In this document: piece by piece, positions 8,545 to 16,675 of the stretch | Numbering within the stretch: position 1 is the stretch's first letter | Layout of the letters: the number at the start of each line of letters is the position of its first letter | NCBI RefSeq assembly: GCF_039531695.1 | Contig: NZ_BAAAQN010000060.1 | Span: forward strand, 12,105-76,104 | DNA length: 64,000 nt | Source: Catenulispora yoronensis | Lineage (GTDB): Bacteria; Actinomycetota; Actinomycetes; Streptomycetales; Catenulisporaceae | Direction: 5' to 3' | Position numbers and translations under genes: made by a program | The notes under the pieces: model-generated | What the model saw: only the letters and a program-made list of their open reading frames with translations | Databases searched by the model: none | Told to the model about the DNA's origin: nothing

Positions 8545-9441
8545 ATGTCAAAGCTGCAACTTGGTATTTCCCTGCAACCGCGCTGGCCCATCGGGGACGG
8601 GGCGGCTGTTCTGCGCGCGGCGCGGTGGGCTGAAGATCTTGGGTTCGATCATGTGGCGGTGGGCAATCGGCTTCTGGACAGTGGTGCCGGGTTGGATGCT
8701 GATCCGTTTGTGTTGCTCGCTGCTGTGGCTGGGGCTACTACTCGGCTCAGGTTGCTGACCTCGGTGTTGGTTGTGCCCTATGTGCCGGCGGTGGTGTTGG
8801 CGAATCAGGCCGCCACGTTGGATGTCGTCTCCGGGGGGCGTTTGATTCTCGGTGTCGGGACTGGGTGGAATCCGGATGAGTTCGCTGCTGTCGGGATTCC
8901 CTCGGGGGAGCGTGGTGCCCGCACCGATGACTACCTTGCCGCTGCTCGGGCGCTGTGGACGACCCGGCCCACCGACTTCGAGGGCCGCTACACCCGTCTC
9001 CGGGGTGCCAATCTCGGGGTCCCGCCCCTTACTCCCGGTGGGCCGCCGGTCTGGGTCGGTGGCCATAGCGACGCTGCGCTTCGGCGGGCGTTGCGGTTCG
9101 GCGACGGGTGGTTCGGTGCCGGTTCCGATGCCTCGGACATCGTCGATGTCCGTCAGCGCTTGCACAAGCTCGCGGAGACGTCAGGTACCGCGGCCGCGCC
9201 CGCCAACCTGACCATTGCCTCAGCCGCCTTCCTCACCCCACCCGGCATCCCGGCCGCCGTTGCCTCGCCCGGGCGTCCGCTCGGCGGGGAGTCGGCCACG
9301 GCCGAGAGTGTCGCACGCGGCCTCAACGACCTCGCCGAGGCCGGTCTGGAGGTCTGCACGCTCTGGCTCCCCATCGCCGCCGAACACCTGGAGCCGGCCA
9401 TGGACTGGATCGCCGACCAGGTCGTCCCGCGCTTGGCCTGA
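8545..9441 (+). CDS. LLM-class (luciferase-like) F420-dependent oxidoreductase
   Basis: This 298-residue TIM-barrel protein resembles luciferase-like monooxygenases and F420-dependent reductases: MSKLQLGISLQPRWP at the start, then AEDLGFDHVAVGNRL, TTRLRLLTSVLVVPY, LDVVSGGRLILGVGTGW and PPVWVGGHSDAALRR. The motif GVGTGW with the preceding SGGR is typical of the cofactor-binding side. The start ATG 8545 has only a weak upstream GGTTGAG. The first half of the gene uses noticeably more T- and G-ending codons (GTT, GGT, GCT, TTG) than its neighbours, a possible sign of different ancestry. The substrate cannot be predicted. Confidence 0.85.
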   Translation: MSKLQLGISLQPRWPIGDGAAVLRAARWAEDLGFDHVAVGNRLLDSGAGLDADPFVLLAAVAGATTRLRLLTSVLVVPYVPAVVLANQAATLDVVSGGRLILGVGTGWNPDEFAAVGIPSGERGARTDDYLAAARALWTTRPTDFEGRYTRLRGANLGVPPLTPGGPPVWVGGHSDAALRRALRFGDGWFGAGSDASDIVDVRQRLHKLAETSGTAAAPANLTIASAAFLTPPGIPAAVASPGRPLGGESATAESVARGLNDLAEAGLEVCTLWLPIAAEHLEPAMDWIADQVVPRLA

Positions 9442-9494
9442 CCGCCCGACCCGACCGCCCGACCGCCCGACCCCGCCCACGCCCCGAGAGCGCG

Positions 9495-9534
9495 AAAAAA
9501 GGACCGGGGAGGCTCCAAAGCGCCTCCCCGGTCC
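9495..9534 (-). terminator. Rho-independent terminator of the ABC exporter gene
   Basis: A perfect 13-bp stem (GGACCGGGGAGGC at 9501-9513 with its complement at 9522-9534, 8-nt loop) is followed on the minus strand by TTTTTTCGC. It lies 32 bp behind the minus-strand ABC exporter and between two convergent genes. Confidence 0.9.
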
Positions 9535-9565
9535 CGCCCCCATATAGGGCCGACCCCATAGCCAC

Positions 9566-11335
9566 CTACGAAGCCCGCACCCCATGCAACGACGCATAAA
9601 CCCCGCCCCGAGCCACCAGCTCGTCATGCGTCCCGCTCTCCACGACCCGCCCGCCGTCCATCACGACGATCCGGTCCGCGTTCCGCACCGTCGACAGCCG
9701 GTGCGCCACCACGAACGTGGTGCGCCCCGCCACCAGCCGGCCAAGCGCCTCCTGGATCAGCCGCTCGGACTGCGTGTCGAGTGCCGAGGTGGCCTCGTCC
9801 AGGATCAGCACCCGCGGATCGCGGACCAGCGCCCGGGCGATCGCCAGCCGTTGCTTCTGGCCGCCGGACAGGCGGGCGCCCTTCTCGCCGACGCGGGTGT
9901 CGAGGCCGTCGGGCAGCCGTTCGACGAACTCCAGCGCGTTCGCGTCGCGCAGGGCCGCGCGCAGTTCGTCGTCGCCGACGTCGGTGAGGCCGTACAGCAC
10001 GTTGTCGCGGATCGTGCCGTCGAACAGGGTCGTCTCCTGCGGCACGATCGACAGGTGCTTGCGGTAGGTGCGCAGGTCCAGCCCGGCCATGTCGCGGCCG
10101 TCGAGCAGGATGCGGCCGCCGGTCGGGCGGATGAAGCCGATCACCAGGTTCAGGATCGTCGACTTGCCGGCTCCCGAGGCGCCGACGAACGCCACCGTCT
10201 CCCCGGGCCGCACCGTCAGGTCGACGTCGGCCACCGAGGCGCGGTCGGCGTCCGGGTAGGCGAAGGTCACGCCGTCGAAGGTGAACTCGCCGCGCACCCG
10301 CTCGACGGTCTCCCGGCCCTCGTTCTCCTCGATGTCCGGTGCCTGCAGCACCTCGCCGACCGACCGCACCGAGGCCAGGCCCTTGGTGATGACCGGCGTC
10401 AGGTTCATCAGGGCCCCGACGGCGCCGATCAGCGTCGTGAAGAACGCGCTGAGCATCACCACGTCGCCGGGCGAGGTGCCCAGGGTGCCGGTGTACGCCG
10501 CGTACGCCGCGCCGGTCAGGCACGCCACGCCCATGCAGTTCAGCGCGATCCAGGCCATCGCCCCGAAGGTGCCGTTGATCAGGTCCAGCCGCAGTCCGGC
10601 GGCCAGCACCCGGCGCAGCGTGCCGTCGACCCGACGGAAGGCGTCGCGCTCCAGGCCGTGGGCCCGGGTGATGGGAATGAGGTGGGTCATCTCCACCACC
10701 CGCGTGGACAGCTGCTCCACCTCGGTGCGGAACGTCTCGTTGTCCTGCTTCATCGGCTTGCGCAGCGCCATCGCCAGCAGCACCGTCATCGGCACCATGA
10801 CGGCGAACACCGGCAGCCACACCGGATCGCGCACCGCGATGATCGTGGTCGCCCCGACCAGCGTCACCACCGCGGCCAGACCGCTGTCCGCGGTCTGCTG
10901 CGCGGCCTGCTCGATGGCCTCCACGTCCCGGATCACCTTGGCCTGCAGCACCCCGGCGCTGACCCGCGCGTGGTAGCCGATGGTCAGGTGCTGCAACCGC
11001 CAGACCAGGGCCGAGCGCAGCCGCACCCCCATCCGCCGGATCGAGTGGCTGAAGCAGCGGACGTAGAGCAGGTGCCCCGGCAGGTTGAGCATCAGCAGCG
11101 CCATCAACAGGCCCGAATCCAGCCAAAGGCCGGATATCGGGCGGTGCTTCACCACGATGTCGATGACGTCGGCGGTGACCAGCGGCAGCAGGAACGTGGG
11201 GCTGTGCTTGACGAAATACGCGAGGACGCCCACGGCCAGCCGGCCCCGGTCCTCGCGGAAGAGATAGGCGAGCGTCCGGATCGGATGCTCTCCCCGATAG
11301 TGGTGGTCGAGTGGGTGGGCGGATGGCAAAGCCAT
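9566..11335 (-). CDS. ABC exporter, fused permease-ATPase (MsbA/MDR type)
   Basis: This 589-residue half transporter has an N-terminal six-helix membrane domain (about residues 30-320) and a C-terminal nucleotide-binding domain. Walker A is FVGASGAGKSTILNL, the Q-loop is IVPQETTLFDGTIRDN, the signature is LSGGQKQRLAIARAL, Walker B is ILDEATSALD, and the H-loop is VVAHRLSTV. It exports an unidentified lipid, peptide or drug, probably as a homodimer. ATG 11335 is the chosen start. It is a single gene with a strong terminator and a divergent NlpC/P60 gene upstream. Confidence 0.92.
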   Translation of the reverse strand: MALPSAHPLDHHYRGEHPIRTLAYLFREDRGRLAVGVLAYFVKHSPTFLLPLVTADVIDIVVKHRPISGLWLDSGLLMALLMLNLPGHLLYVRCFSHSIRRMGVRLRSALVWRLQHLTIGYHARVSAGVLQAKVIRDVEAIEQAAQQTADSGLAAVVTLVGATTIIAVRDPVWLPVFAVMVPMTVLLAMALRKPMKQDNETFRTEVEQLSTRVVEMTHLIPITRAHGLERDAFRRVDGTLRRVLAAGLRLDLINGTFGAMAWIALNCMGVACLTGAAYAAYTGTLGTSPGDVVMLSAFFTTLIGAVGALMNLTPVITKGLASVRSVGEVLQAPDIEENEGRETVERVRGEFTFDGVTFAYPDADRASVADVDLTVRPGETVAFVGASGAGKSTILNLVIGFIRPTGGRILLDGRDMAGLDLRTYRKHLSIVPQETTLFDGTIRDNVLYGLTDVGDDELRAALRDANALEFVERLPDGLDTRVGEKGARLSGGQKQRLAIARALVRDPRVLILDEATSALDTQSERLIQEALGRLVAGRTTFVVAHRLSTVRNADRIVVMDGGRVVESGTHDELVARGGVYASLHGVRAS

Positions 11336-11665
11336 GGACGCACTCCGCGAGATCTTGCGGGCGGACGAGAAAACGGATCAAGTTTCCCAGACCTGATCGG
11401 GACCTGTCACACGGCTTTCAACAGGCATACCCGTACCCGCGAAGTGACTAGCACCGGCCACCGACAAGTGCCGCGCGCCGATATCGGCGCCAATGACGGC
11501 AATCCGGACGGCCCCGGTGCGCACTCATGATCAACCACTGGCGACCGCGGGCCGGGAACCCGGCCCCCACCTGCGCCGCCGTCCCACTTTCGCGGACTTT
11601 CTTTTCCCCCTCCCCCGTAAGGGCTATGGTGGTCCGGACGTTTCGGTGAAGCGGAGGCAATAAAA
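11336..11665. other. Divergent intergenic region with a 16-bp palindrome
   Basis: These 330 bp separate the ABC exporter and the NlpC/P60 gene and hold the promoters of both. The outstanding element is a perfect palindrome, GCGCCGATATCGGCGC, at 11475-11490. A GC hairpin-like GGGCCGGGAACCCGGCCC lies near 11550. GGAGG at about 11653 is the ribosome binding site for ATG 11666. Confidence 0.55.
11475..11490. promoter_or_regulatory. Perfect 16-bp palindrome, possible operator
   Basis: GCGCCGATATCGGCGC is self-complementary over all 16 bases and lies about 175 bp upstream of the NlpC/P60 start and 140 bp upstream of the ABC exporter start. It could bind a dimeric regulator; no regulator is encoded next to it. 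Confidence 0.4.
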
Positions 11666-12712
11666 ATGGTGACGTCGCCCAAGGAAGCGGCCCATCGCGC
11701 GCCCAAGAAGTACGTTCCGGTGTCCCGGACGGCGGTGACGGTGACGCTGGCGACGGCGGCTGCCGGTTCGGTGGCGCTGCTGCCGACGGCCAACGCCGAT
11801 CCGAACGAGAACGTCAACGATGTCAAGGCGCAGGTGGACAAGCTCCACGAGCAGGCCGAGCAGGCCAGCGAGGCGTACAACGACGCCAGCGCCCGCCTCA
11901 ACGACCTGCAGCACAAGGTCGATCAGCTCCAGGCCCGGATCACGGCCGAGCAGAACTCGCTCAACGGGGCCCGCAGCTCCCTCGGCGGCCTGGCCGCCGC
12001 GCAGTACGAGGGCGGCGGCGTGGACACCACGCTCCAGCTGATGCTGATGCAGTCCCCTGACAGCTACCTGCAGCAGGCCACCATGCTGTCGCGGATCACC
12101 GACGACAAGATGGCGACCATGCGCAACGCCGCGGAGTTGCAGCGGCAGCTGAACCAGGACAAGACCACCGCCTCCGACGGCCTGGCCGAACTGGCCAAGA
12201 CCCGGAACCTGATGGCGCAGCAGAAGGCTGACATCGACGCCAAGGAGAAGGCGGCCAAGGACCTGCTCGGCCGGCTCACCGCCGCCCAGCGCCTGCAGTA
12301 CAACCGCATGGTGGCCACCACCTCGGTGCCGGCCGCCACGGTCAAGAACCTCCCGGTGCCGACCGACGCCCGCGCCGCGATAGCGGTCGCGTTCGCCAAG
12401 GCCCAGCTCGGCAAGCCCTACGTCTGGGGCGCCTCGGGCCCGAACGCCTACGACTGCTCCGGCCTGACCATGGCCGCCTGGGCCAAGGCCGGCGTGAAGA
12501 TGGAGCACGGCTCCCGCGCCCAGTACGCCGACTTCCCGAAGGTCAGCCGCTCCCAGCTCCAGCCCGGCGACCTCGTCCTGTACTACAGCGACATGCACCA
12601 CGTCGGCATCTACGTCGGGAACAACACGATCATCCACGCCGCGAACCCCAGCAGCCCGATCGAGTACGCCTCGGTCGACCTGATGCCGATCGCCGGGTAC
12701 GTCCGCCCGTAG
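11666..12712 (+). CDS. Secreted NlpC/P60 peptidoglycan endopeptidase (RipA/PcsB-like)
   Basis: This 348-residue secreted protein has a twin-basic N-terminus and a hydrophobic signal segment (about residues 22-44, ending near TANADP). A long coiled coil follows (about 50-215, heptad-rich QVDKLHEQAEQA and similar). The C-terminal NlpC/P60 domain (about 232-348) has the catalytic Cys in YDCSGLTMAAW, a His in MHHVGIYVG and a third polar position in IIHAANP. The enzyme cleaves peptide stems of peptidoglycan. ATG 11666 follows GGAGG with good spacing. In several actinobacteria such genes are controlled by a c-di-AMP riboswitch; none could be recognised here. Confidence 0.92.
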   Translation: MVTSPKEAAHRAPKKYVPVSRTAVTVTLATAAAGSVALLPTANADPNENVNDVKAQVDKLHEQAEQASEAYNDASARLNDLQHKVDQLQARITAEQNSLNGARSSLGGLAAAQYEGGGVDTTLQLMLMQSPDSYLQQATMLSRITDDKMATMRNAAELQRQLNQDKTTASDGLAELAKTRNLMAQQKADIDAKEKAAKDLLGRLTAAQRLQYNRMVATTSVPAATVKNLPVPTDARAAIAVAFAKAQLGKPYVWGASGPNAYDCSGLTMAAWAKAGVKMEHGSRAQYADFPKVSRSQLQPGDLVLYYSDMHHVGIYVGNNTIIHAANPSSPIEYASVDLMPIAGYVRP

Positions 12713-12745
12713 CCCGCTCCTCTCCGGGGACGGGCACGGACGCCG

Positions 12746-13699
12746 ATGGCGACCGAGGACACCGCCCCCGGAACCGGGGACGCCGCCCCGCGGCACCGGA
12801 CCAGCACGACACCGCCGGTCGCGATCCACCCCTTCCGGGGCGCGGCCGGCGTTTCCTTCGGCGCCGGACGCGCCGACGTTCGCCAACGCCTGGGCGCACC
12901 GGCCGCGTCCTACCGCGCCCCCGCCTGGCAGGACCAGCTCTCCGACCACTACCCCGGCCTCGGCCTGGTCATCGGCTACGGCGACGCCGGCACCGTCGAC
13001 CGGATCGAACTGTCCGCGCCGGCCCGCGCCGAGATCGACGGCGTCGCCCTGCTCGACGCGAGCTCCCGCGCCGTGCTCACAGCACTCGCCGGCGTCGGGC
13101 TCGAAGTACGCGCGATCCAAGGGCAATGGGAAGTGCCGTCCTGGGGCGTGGCCCTGTCCGTACAAGGCGATCGCGCCGGCGACCGGCCGTTCAGAACGGT
13201 GGCGGCCTTCGCCCACGGCCCGGCCCCGGAACCGGCCTATTTCGGAACGCTCACCGACGAATCGCAGACCTCTTCAACCGGATACCCGACGCCCGTCGAA
13301 GTGGATCCCCGCGGCGCCGGACCCGTCCGCCTCGGCCTGCCGCGCCCCCGAATCAGGGCCCTGCTCGGCGAAGGACTGGCCTCCGCCCTCCCCGGCCGCG
13401 ACACCGTCGACTTCCACTACGACGCCAACATCGCCGTCACCTACGACGCCGCCGAGGCCGCCCGCCGCATCTGCGTCATGACCGCCGACGCCACCATCGC
13501 GAACCTCCCCAGCACCATCAGAGTCGGCGCCGGCTACCGCGACTGCGTCACGGCCCTGCGCGAAGCCGACCTGCCGCACGAGGAACACGAAGCCGAGATC
13601 CTGCTCACCGACCTCGGAATCCGACTACTGACCTCGCGCGCCGGCGACCGGACACTGCCGATAACCGGCATCGCCGTCCAACGCGCCCCCGCCCTGTGA
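12746..13699 (+). CDS. Hypothetical protein with internal duplication
   Basis: This 317-residue soluble protein was not recognised. It seems to consist of repeated units: PFRGAAGVSFGAGRADVRQRLG (split, about residue 30) resembles VRLGLPRPRIRALLGEGLAS (about residue 190) and TIRVGAGYRDCVTALREADL (about residue 255). Each is followed by a segment with alternating beta-like strands (such as HYPGLGLVIGYGDAGTVDRI). The pattern G-x(2)-R-x(2)-V/I-R-x-L-L-G suggests repeated small alpha/beta modules. It starts 33 bp behind the NlpC/P60 gene and may be co-transcribed with it. No signal peptide is visible. Confidence 0.7.
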   Translation: MATEDTAPGTGDAAPRHRTSTTPPVAIHPFRGAAGVSFGAGRADVRQRLGAPAASYRAPAWQDQLSDHYPGLGLVIGYGDAGTVDRIELSAPARAEIDGVALLDASSRAVLTALAGVGLEVRAIQGQWEVPSWGVALSVQGDRAGDRPFRTVAAFAHGPAPEPAYFGTLTDESQTSSTGYPTPVEVDPRGAGPVRLGLPRPRIRALLGEGLASALPGRDTVDFHYDANIAVTYDAAEAARRICVMTADATIANLPSTIRVGAGYRDCVTALREADLPHEEHEAEILLTDLGIRLLTSRAGDRTLPITGIAVQRAPAL

Positions 13700-13713
13700 C
13701 ACAGAACCCTGCG

Positions 13714-14277
13714 TCAGACCGCTTCGCCCTTGCGCAGGTCGATCCACTCGTCCCGCAGAACGGACCACACCTGCACATCCTGGCGCTCGCCGTTCACCAC
13801 GTACGCCGACCGCAGCACCCCCTCGACGGTCATCCCCATCCGCTTGGCGACCGCCCAGCTCCGCTCGTTCGCCGGGCTGCAGTGCCACTCCGCCCGGGTC
13901 AGACCCCGCGCGATCAGCGCATAGTCCAGCAAGTGCCGCACCGCCGCGCTCACCAGGCCGCGCCCCTGCCCGGCCGGCTCGGTCCACACCCCGATCTCGC
14001 AGACCCCGCTCTCCGCGTCGAAGGCCGGGAACATGCACCCGCCGACCAGCGTCCGCCGGTCCCAGATGCCGAACAGCCGCCCGGAGTCCACCGCCTGCTT
14101 GTCCGCGTACCGCTGCAACATCGTGTGCGCGGACACCAGGTCCGGGGCCGCCGCCGCGAACCGGATCCACGGGTCCACCAGCTCCCGCGCCCGCTCGATG
14201 TGCGCGAAGAACTCGCCCACCTGCCAGGGCTCCAGCGGACGCAGTTCGGCGTCGGCGGTCAGCGATATGGCGAACAC
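13714..14277 (-). CDS. GNAT N-acetyltransferase (RimL-like)
   Basis: This 187-residue GNAT protein probably acetylates an amino group of a protein N-terminus or a small molecule using acetyl-CoA. Typical elements are IWDRRTLVGGCMFPAF (beta4), EIGVWTEPAGQGRGLVSAAV (motif A with the Q/RxxGxG/A-like acetyl-CoA loop) and the C-terminal AEWHCSPANERSWAVAKRMG with GMTVEGVLRSAYVVNGE, as in RimL/RimJ ribosomal protein acetyltransferases. The GTG at 14277 was chosen over upstream starts because AGGAGGAG stands six bases before it. It is convergent with the hypothetical gene, with a 14-bp gap. Confidence 0.85.
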   Translation of the reverse strand: MFAISLTADAELRPLEPWQVGEFFAHIERARELVDPWIRFAAAAPDLVSAHTMLQRYADKQAVDSGRLFGIWDRRTLVGGCMFPAFDAESGVCEIGVWTEPAGQGRGLVSAAVRHLLDYALIARGLTRAEWHCSPANERSWAVAKRMGMTVEGVLRSAYVVNGERQDVQVWSVLRDEWIDLRKGEAV

Positions 14278-14366
14278 GGCGCTCCTCCTGGTGGCTGAAG
14301 TCCTTGACCATAAGGACTGTAGACCTCCGGCTCCCCTTACGTCCGCGTCATGACCGCACCTGGCGA

Positions 14367-15581
14367 TCAAGATTTGGTGACGGTCACCACATCACCGGTC
14401 TGTGACGACGCGTTCACCGCGATCGTCACGCCGGTCGCCGGGTCGTGGAACGCCTGCCCCGGCTTGTAGGCGCCCCAGTCCACCGGCTGGTCGCAGGCCC
14501 TGGTGGTGGGCGTGCCGGGGGAGGAGTTCTGGACCCGGATCGGGCCGTCACCGGTGGCGGTCGCGGAGTCCACTTTGTAGACCACCACGCCGCTCTTGCA
14601 GATCGCCTTGTCCACGCCGTACGGCTTGCGCGACTCCGCGACGATCGCCGACGTCGGGCCGGTGCGCACCACCGCGATCTTCGTCCCGCCGAGGGACTCC
14701 ACCTCGCTGAGCCGCACCGAGAACCGGCCCGGCGCGTTCAGGCACGCCACCTGCCGGTCGGCCAGCCACCCCACCTTCCAGTCCTCCCACCCGAAGTGGT
14801 GCGGCGCGTCGCCGATGATGTTCCCCATCAGGTCGAAGCCGCCCACGTAGTTGTGCACGCTGGGGTCGGAGAACGAGTACAGGTCCGGCAGCCCGAAGGT
14901 GTGCCCGGTCTCGTGCAGCGCCACCTTCGGGCCCCAGTGGTACATGTCCTGGCCGAAGGTGACGCCCCACTTCACCTCCTTGCCGTGCACCACCAGGTTC
15001 GGCTTCGCCGGATCGTAGAGGTAGGCCGGGGAGAAAGTGATCGCGTAGGCGTTCTTCGTCGGGACGATGTACACCATGTCGTACTGCGACAGGTCGGCGT
15101 ACCGCGCCGCCAGCTCCCCGGCCTGCCGCACGTACAGCGCCTGCTGCGGCCAGCTGATCCCGCGCTCGAACCGGTAGGACGCCGACCGCTGCGGCATCCG
15201 CAGCCAGTGCGGCACCGGCGTGATCTTCAGCTGCACGGCCCCGGCCGAGAACTGCGTCATCAGGTCCTGGGCCGGCGCCAGGAAGTCGTAGTAGCCGTCG
15301 GTCGGCTCCTTGGCCGGCGCGTCCGGGAAGTCCACGAACAATATCGCCGCCGTCGTCACGCCCTGCGGGCGCTGGAACTGTGCGTAGTCGGTGGTGTGCC
15401 CCTCGTCGGTCCAGCCCGACACGTTCGGCAGCTCGCACTCCGCGCTCGGGTCGCGGCGGTCCGCCGCCGCCGGACCGCCGCCCAGCAGCGGCACGGCCGC
15501 GGCCGCCAGCGCCGCGGCGATCGCGAGCCCGGCCAGCCGGACGAACCGGCCGGAAAGGGACGGCCGTGGGATGGTGCGCAT
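14367..15581 (-). CDS. Secreted M6-like (immune inhibitor A type) metalloprotease
   Basis: This 404-residue secreted protein begins with a Sec signal peptide (about residues 10-38, Arg-rich then Ala/Leu-rich, ending in AAADRR). The zinc site is HETGHTFGLPDLY (about residues 200-212) in the gluzincin/metzincin-like arrangement HExxH with a later Asp. Downstream are GGFDLMGN and HHFGWEDWKVGWL, typical for M6 peptidases. The C-terminal part is beta-rich. ATG 15581 was chosen because the signal peptide begins right there. The gene is divergent from a LysR regulator with an operator-like dyad between them, so LysR probably controls it. Confidence 0.82.
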   Translation of the reverse strand: MRTIPRPSLSGRFVRLAGLAIAAALAAAAVPLLGGGPAAADRRDPSAECELPNVSGWTDEGHTTDYAQFQRPQGVTTAAILFVDFPDAPAKEPTDGYYDFLAPAQDLMTQFSAGAVQLKITPVPHWLRMPQRSASYRFERGISWPQQALYVRQAGELAARYADLSQYDMVYIVPTKNAYAITFSPAYLYDPAKPNLVVHGKEVKWGVTFGQDMYHWGPKVALHETGHTFGLPDLYSFSDPSVHNYVGGFDLMGNIIGDAPHHFGWEDWKVGWLADRQVACLNAPGRFSVRLSEVESLGGTKIAVVRTGPTSAIVAESRKPYGVDKAICKSGVVVYKVDSATATGDGPIRVQNSSPGTPTTRACDQPVDWGAYKPGQAFHDPATGVTIAVNASSQTGDVVTVTKS

Positions 15582-15687
15582 ATCGAAAAAGGCCCTTCGG
15601 TGGGGGGAACGGAACCATGAGAAAACGCCATAGCGTGCGGTGGCCAGACGCCACGCCGTCACCGGGTAACAAATCGCCCGGTCGAGT

Positions 15688-15710
15688 CCACGTCCCACTT
15701 GAGAACGTGG
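15688..15710. promoter_or_regulatory. LysR box (CCACGT-N11-ACGTGG, T-N11-A)
   Basis: A perfect interrupted dyad, CCACGT at 15688-15693 and ACGTGG at 15705-15710, is separated by 11 bp, giving the T-N11-A core typical of LysR binding sites. It lies 22 bp before the lysR-type start and 107 bp before the divergent protease start, the classical position for autoregulation plus control of the divergent gene. Confidence 0.7.
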
Positions 15711-15732
15711 CCGTAAGGGGTAACCTGCCCGC

Positions 15733-16647
15733 ATGCTCAACACGCACCGCCTCCGCATCCTGGCCGAGATCCATCGGACGGGCAGCATCGCGGGTGCGGC
15801 GCGCGAGCTGAAGCTGTCGCCCTCGGCGGTGTCGCACCAGCTGTCCCAGCTGGAGAAGGAAGCCGGCGTGGGCCTCGTCGAGCGCGGCGCCCAGAGCCTG
15901 CGGCTCACCGCCGCCGGACGCCGCCTGTCGTTGCGCGGTCAGGAGATCCTGGCGTTGCTGGACGCCGCCGAGAAGGACCTGCTGGCCCACTCCCGCGCCG
16001 ACTCCGGCCACCTGTGCATCGGGTTCTTCGCCTCCGCCGGCCACCGGCTGGTCCCGCAGGCCCTGTCGCGGTTCGCGCACCGTTACCCGTCGGTCCAGCT
16101 GGAACTGGTCGAGGGCCAGCCCCACGAGCTGGCGCCGGCCGTCCAGCAGGGCGAGATCGACGTCCTGGTGGTCTTCGAGCACGCGCTGGACCCGTGGACG
16201 CCCCCGGAGGGCGTGGAGGTCCGCGAGCTGTTCCACGACCCGCAGCTGCTCGTCGTGCCGACCGGGCACCCGGCCGGGCGGCGCGGGCAGGTCCGGCTCG
16301 ACGAGCTGGCTGGGGAGCAGTGGATCACGTCGTACGGGACCGGGTCGCCGGTGCTGTCGGTCCTGGAACGCGCCTGCGCGCTCGAAGGATTCGTGCCGAA
16401 CGTCCGCTGCCGTAGCGACCACTACGAGGTCATCATCGGGCTGGTCCGCGCCGGCCTCGGCATAGCCCTGATACCGAGCCTCGGAATCAACGACACCAGC
16501 GGGGTGGAGACGACGCGGATCTCCGGCCCGCGCCTGTATCGCAAGATCGGGGTCGCGTCGCGGCCCGCGAACCCGAACCCGGTGCTGCCGTCGTTCCTGG
16601 CGTATCTGGCCTCGACGGCGGCGAACCTGCGGGCGTCACACTACTGA
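15733..16647 (+). CDS. LysR family transcriptional regulator
   Basis: This 304-residue LTTR has an N-terminal winged helix (residues 1-60: HRLRILAEIHRTGSIAGAAR, then LKLSPSAVSHQLSQLEKEAG) and a periplasmic-binding-like effector domain (about 90-300). The recognition helix contains SPSAVSHQLSQLE. It starts with ATG 15733 directly behind AAGGGGTAACCTGCCCGC. The effector is unknown. Its position, divergent from the secreted protease and next to a LysR box, makes the protease its most likely target; its downstream neighbours are on the opposite strand and convergent. Confidence 0.9.
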   Translation: MLNTHRLRILAEIHRTGSIAGAARELKLSPSAVSHQLSQLEKEAGVGLVERGAQSLRLTAAGRRLSLRGQEILALLDAAEKDLLAHSRADSGHLCIGFFASAGHRLVPQALSRFAHRYPSVQLELVEGQPHELAPAVQQGEIDVLVVFEHALDPWTPPEGVEVRELFHDPQLLVVPTGHPAGRRGQVRLDELAGEQWITSYGTGSPVLSVLERACALEGFVPNVRCRSDHYEVIIGLVRAGLGIALIPSLGINDTSGVETTRISGPRLYRKIGVASRPANPNPVLPSFLAYLASTAANLRASHY

Positions 16648-16675
16648 GTCGATCACTGAACCACTGGCGCGGGTC

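Noticed and set aside
11336..11665. c-di-AMP (ydaO) riboswitch before the NlpC/P60 gene
   Set aside because: Such genes often carry this riboswitch in actinobacteria, but the conserved core could not be recognised in the leader; only a palindrome and GC stems were found.
14278..14370. Longer N-terminus of the GNAT acetyltransferase
   Set aside because: AGGAGGAG stands right before GTG 14277, and the extra 31 residues have no family similarity.
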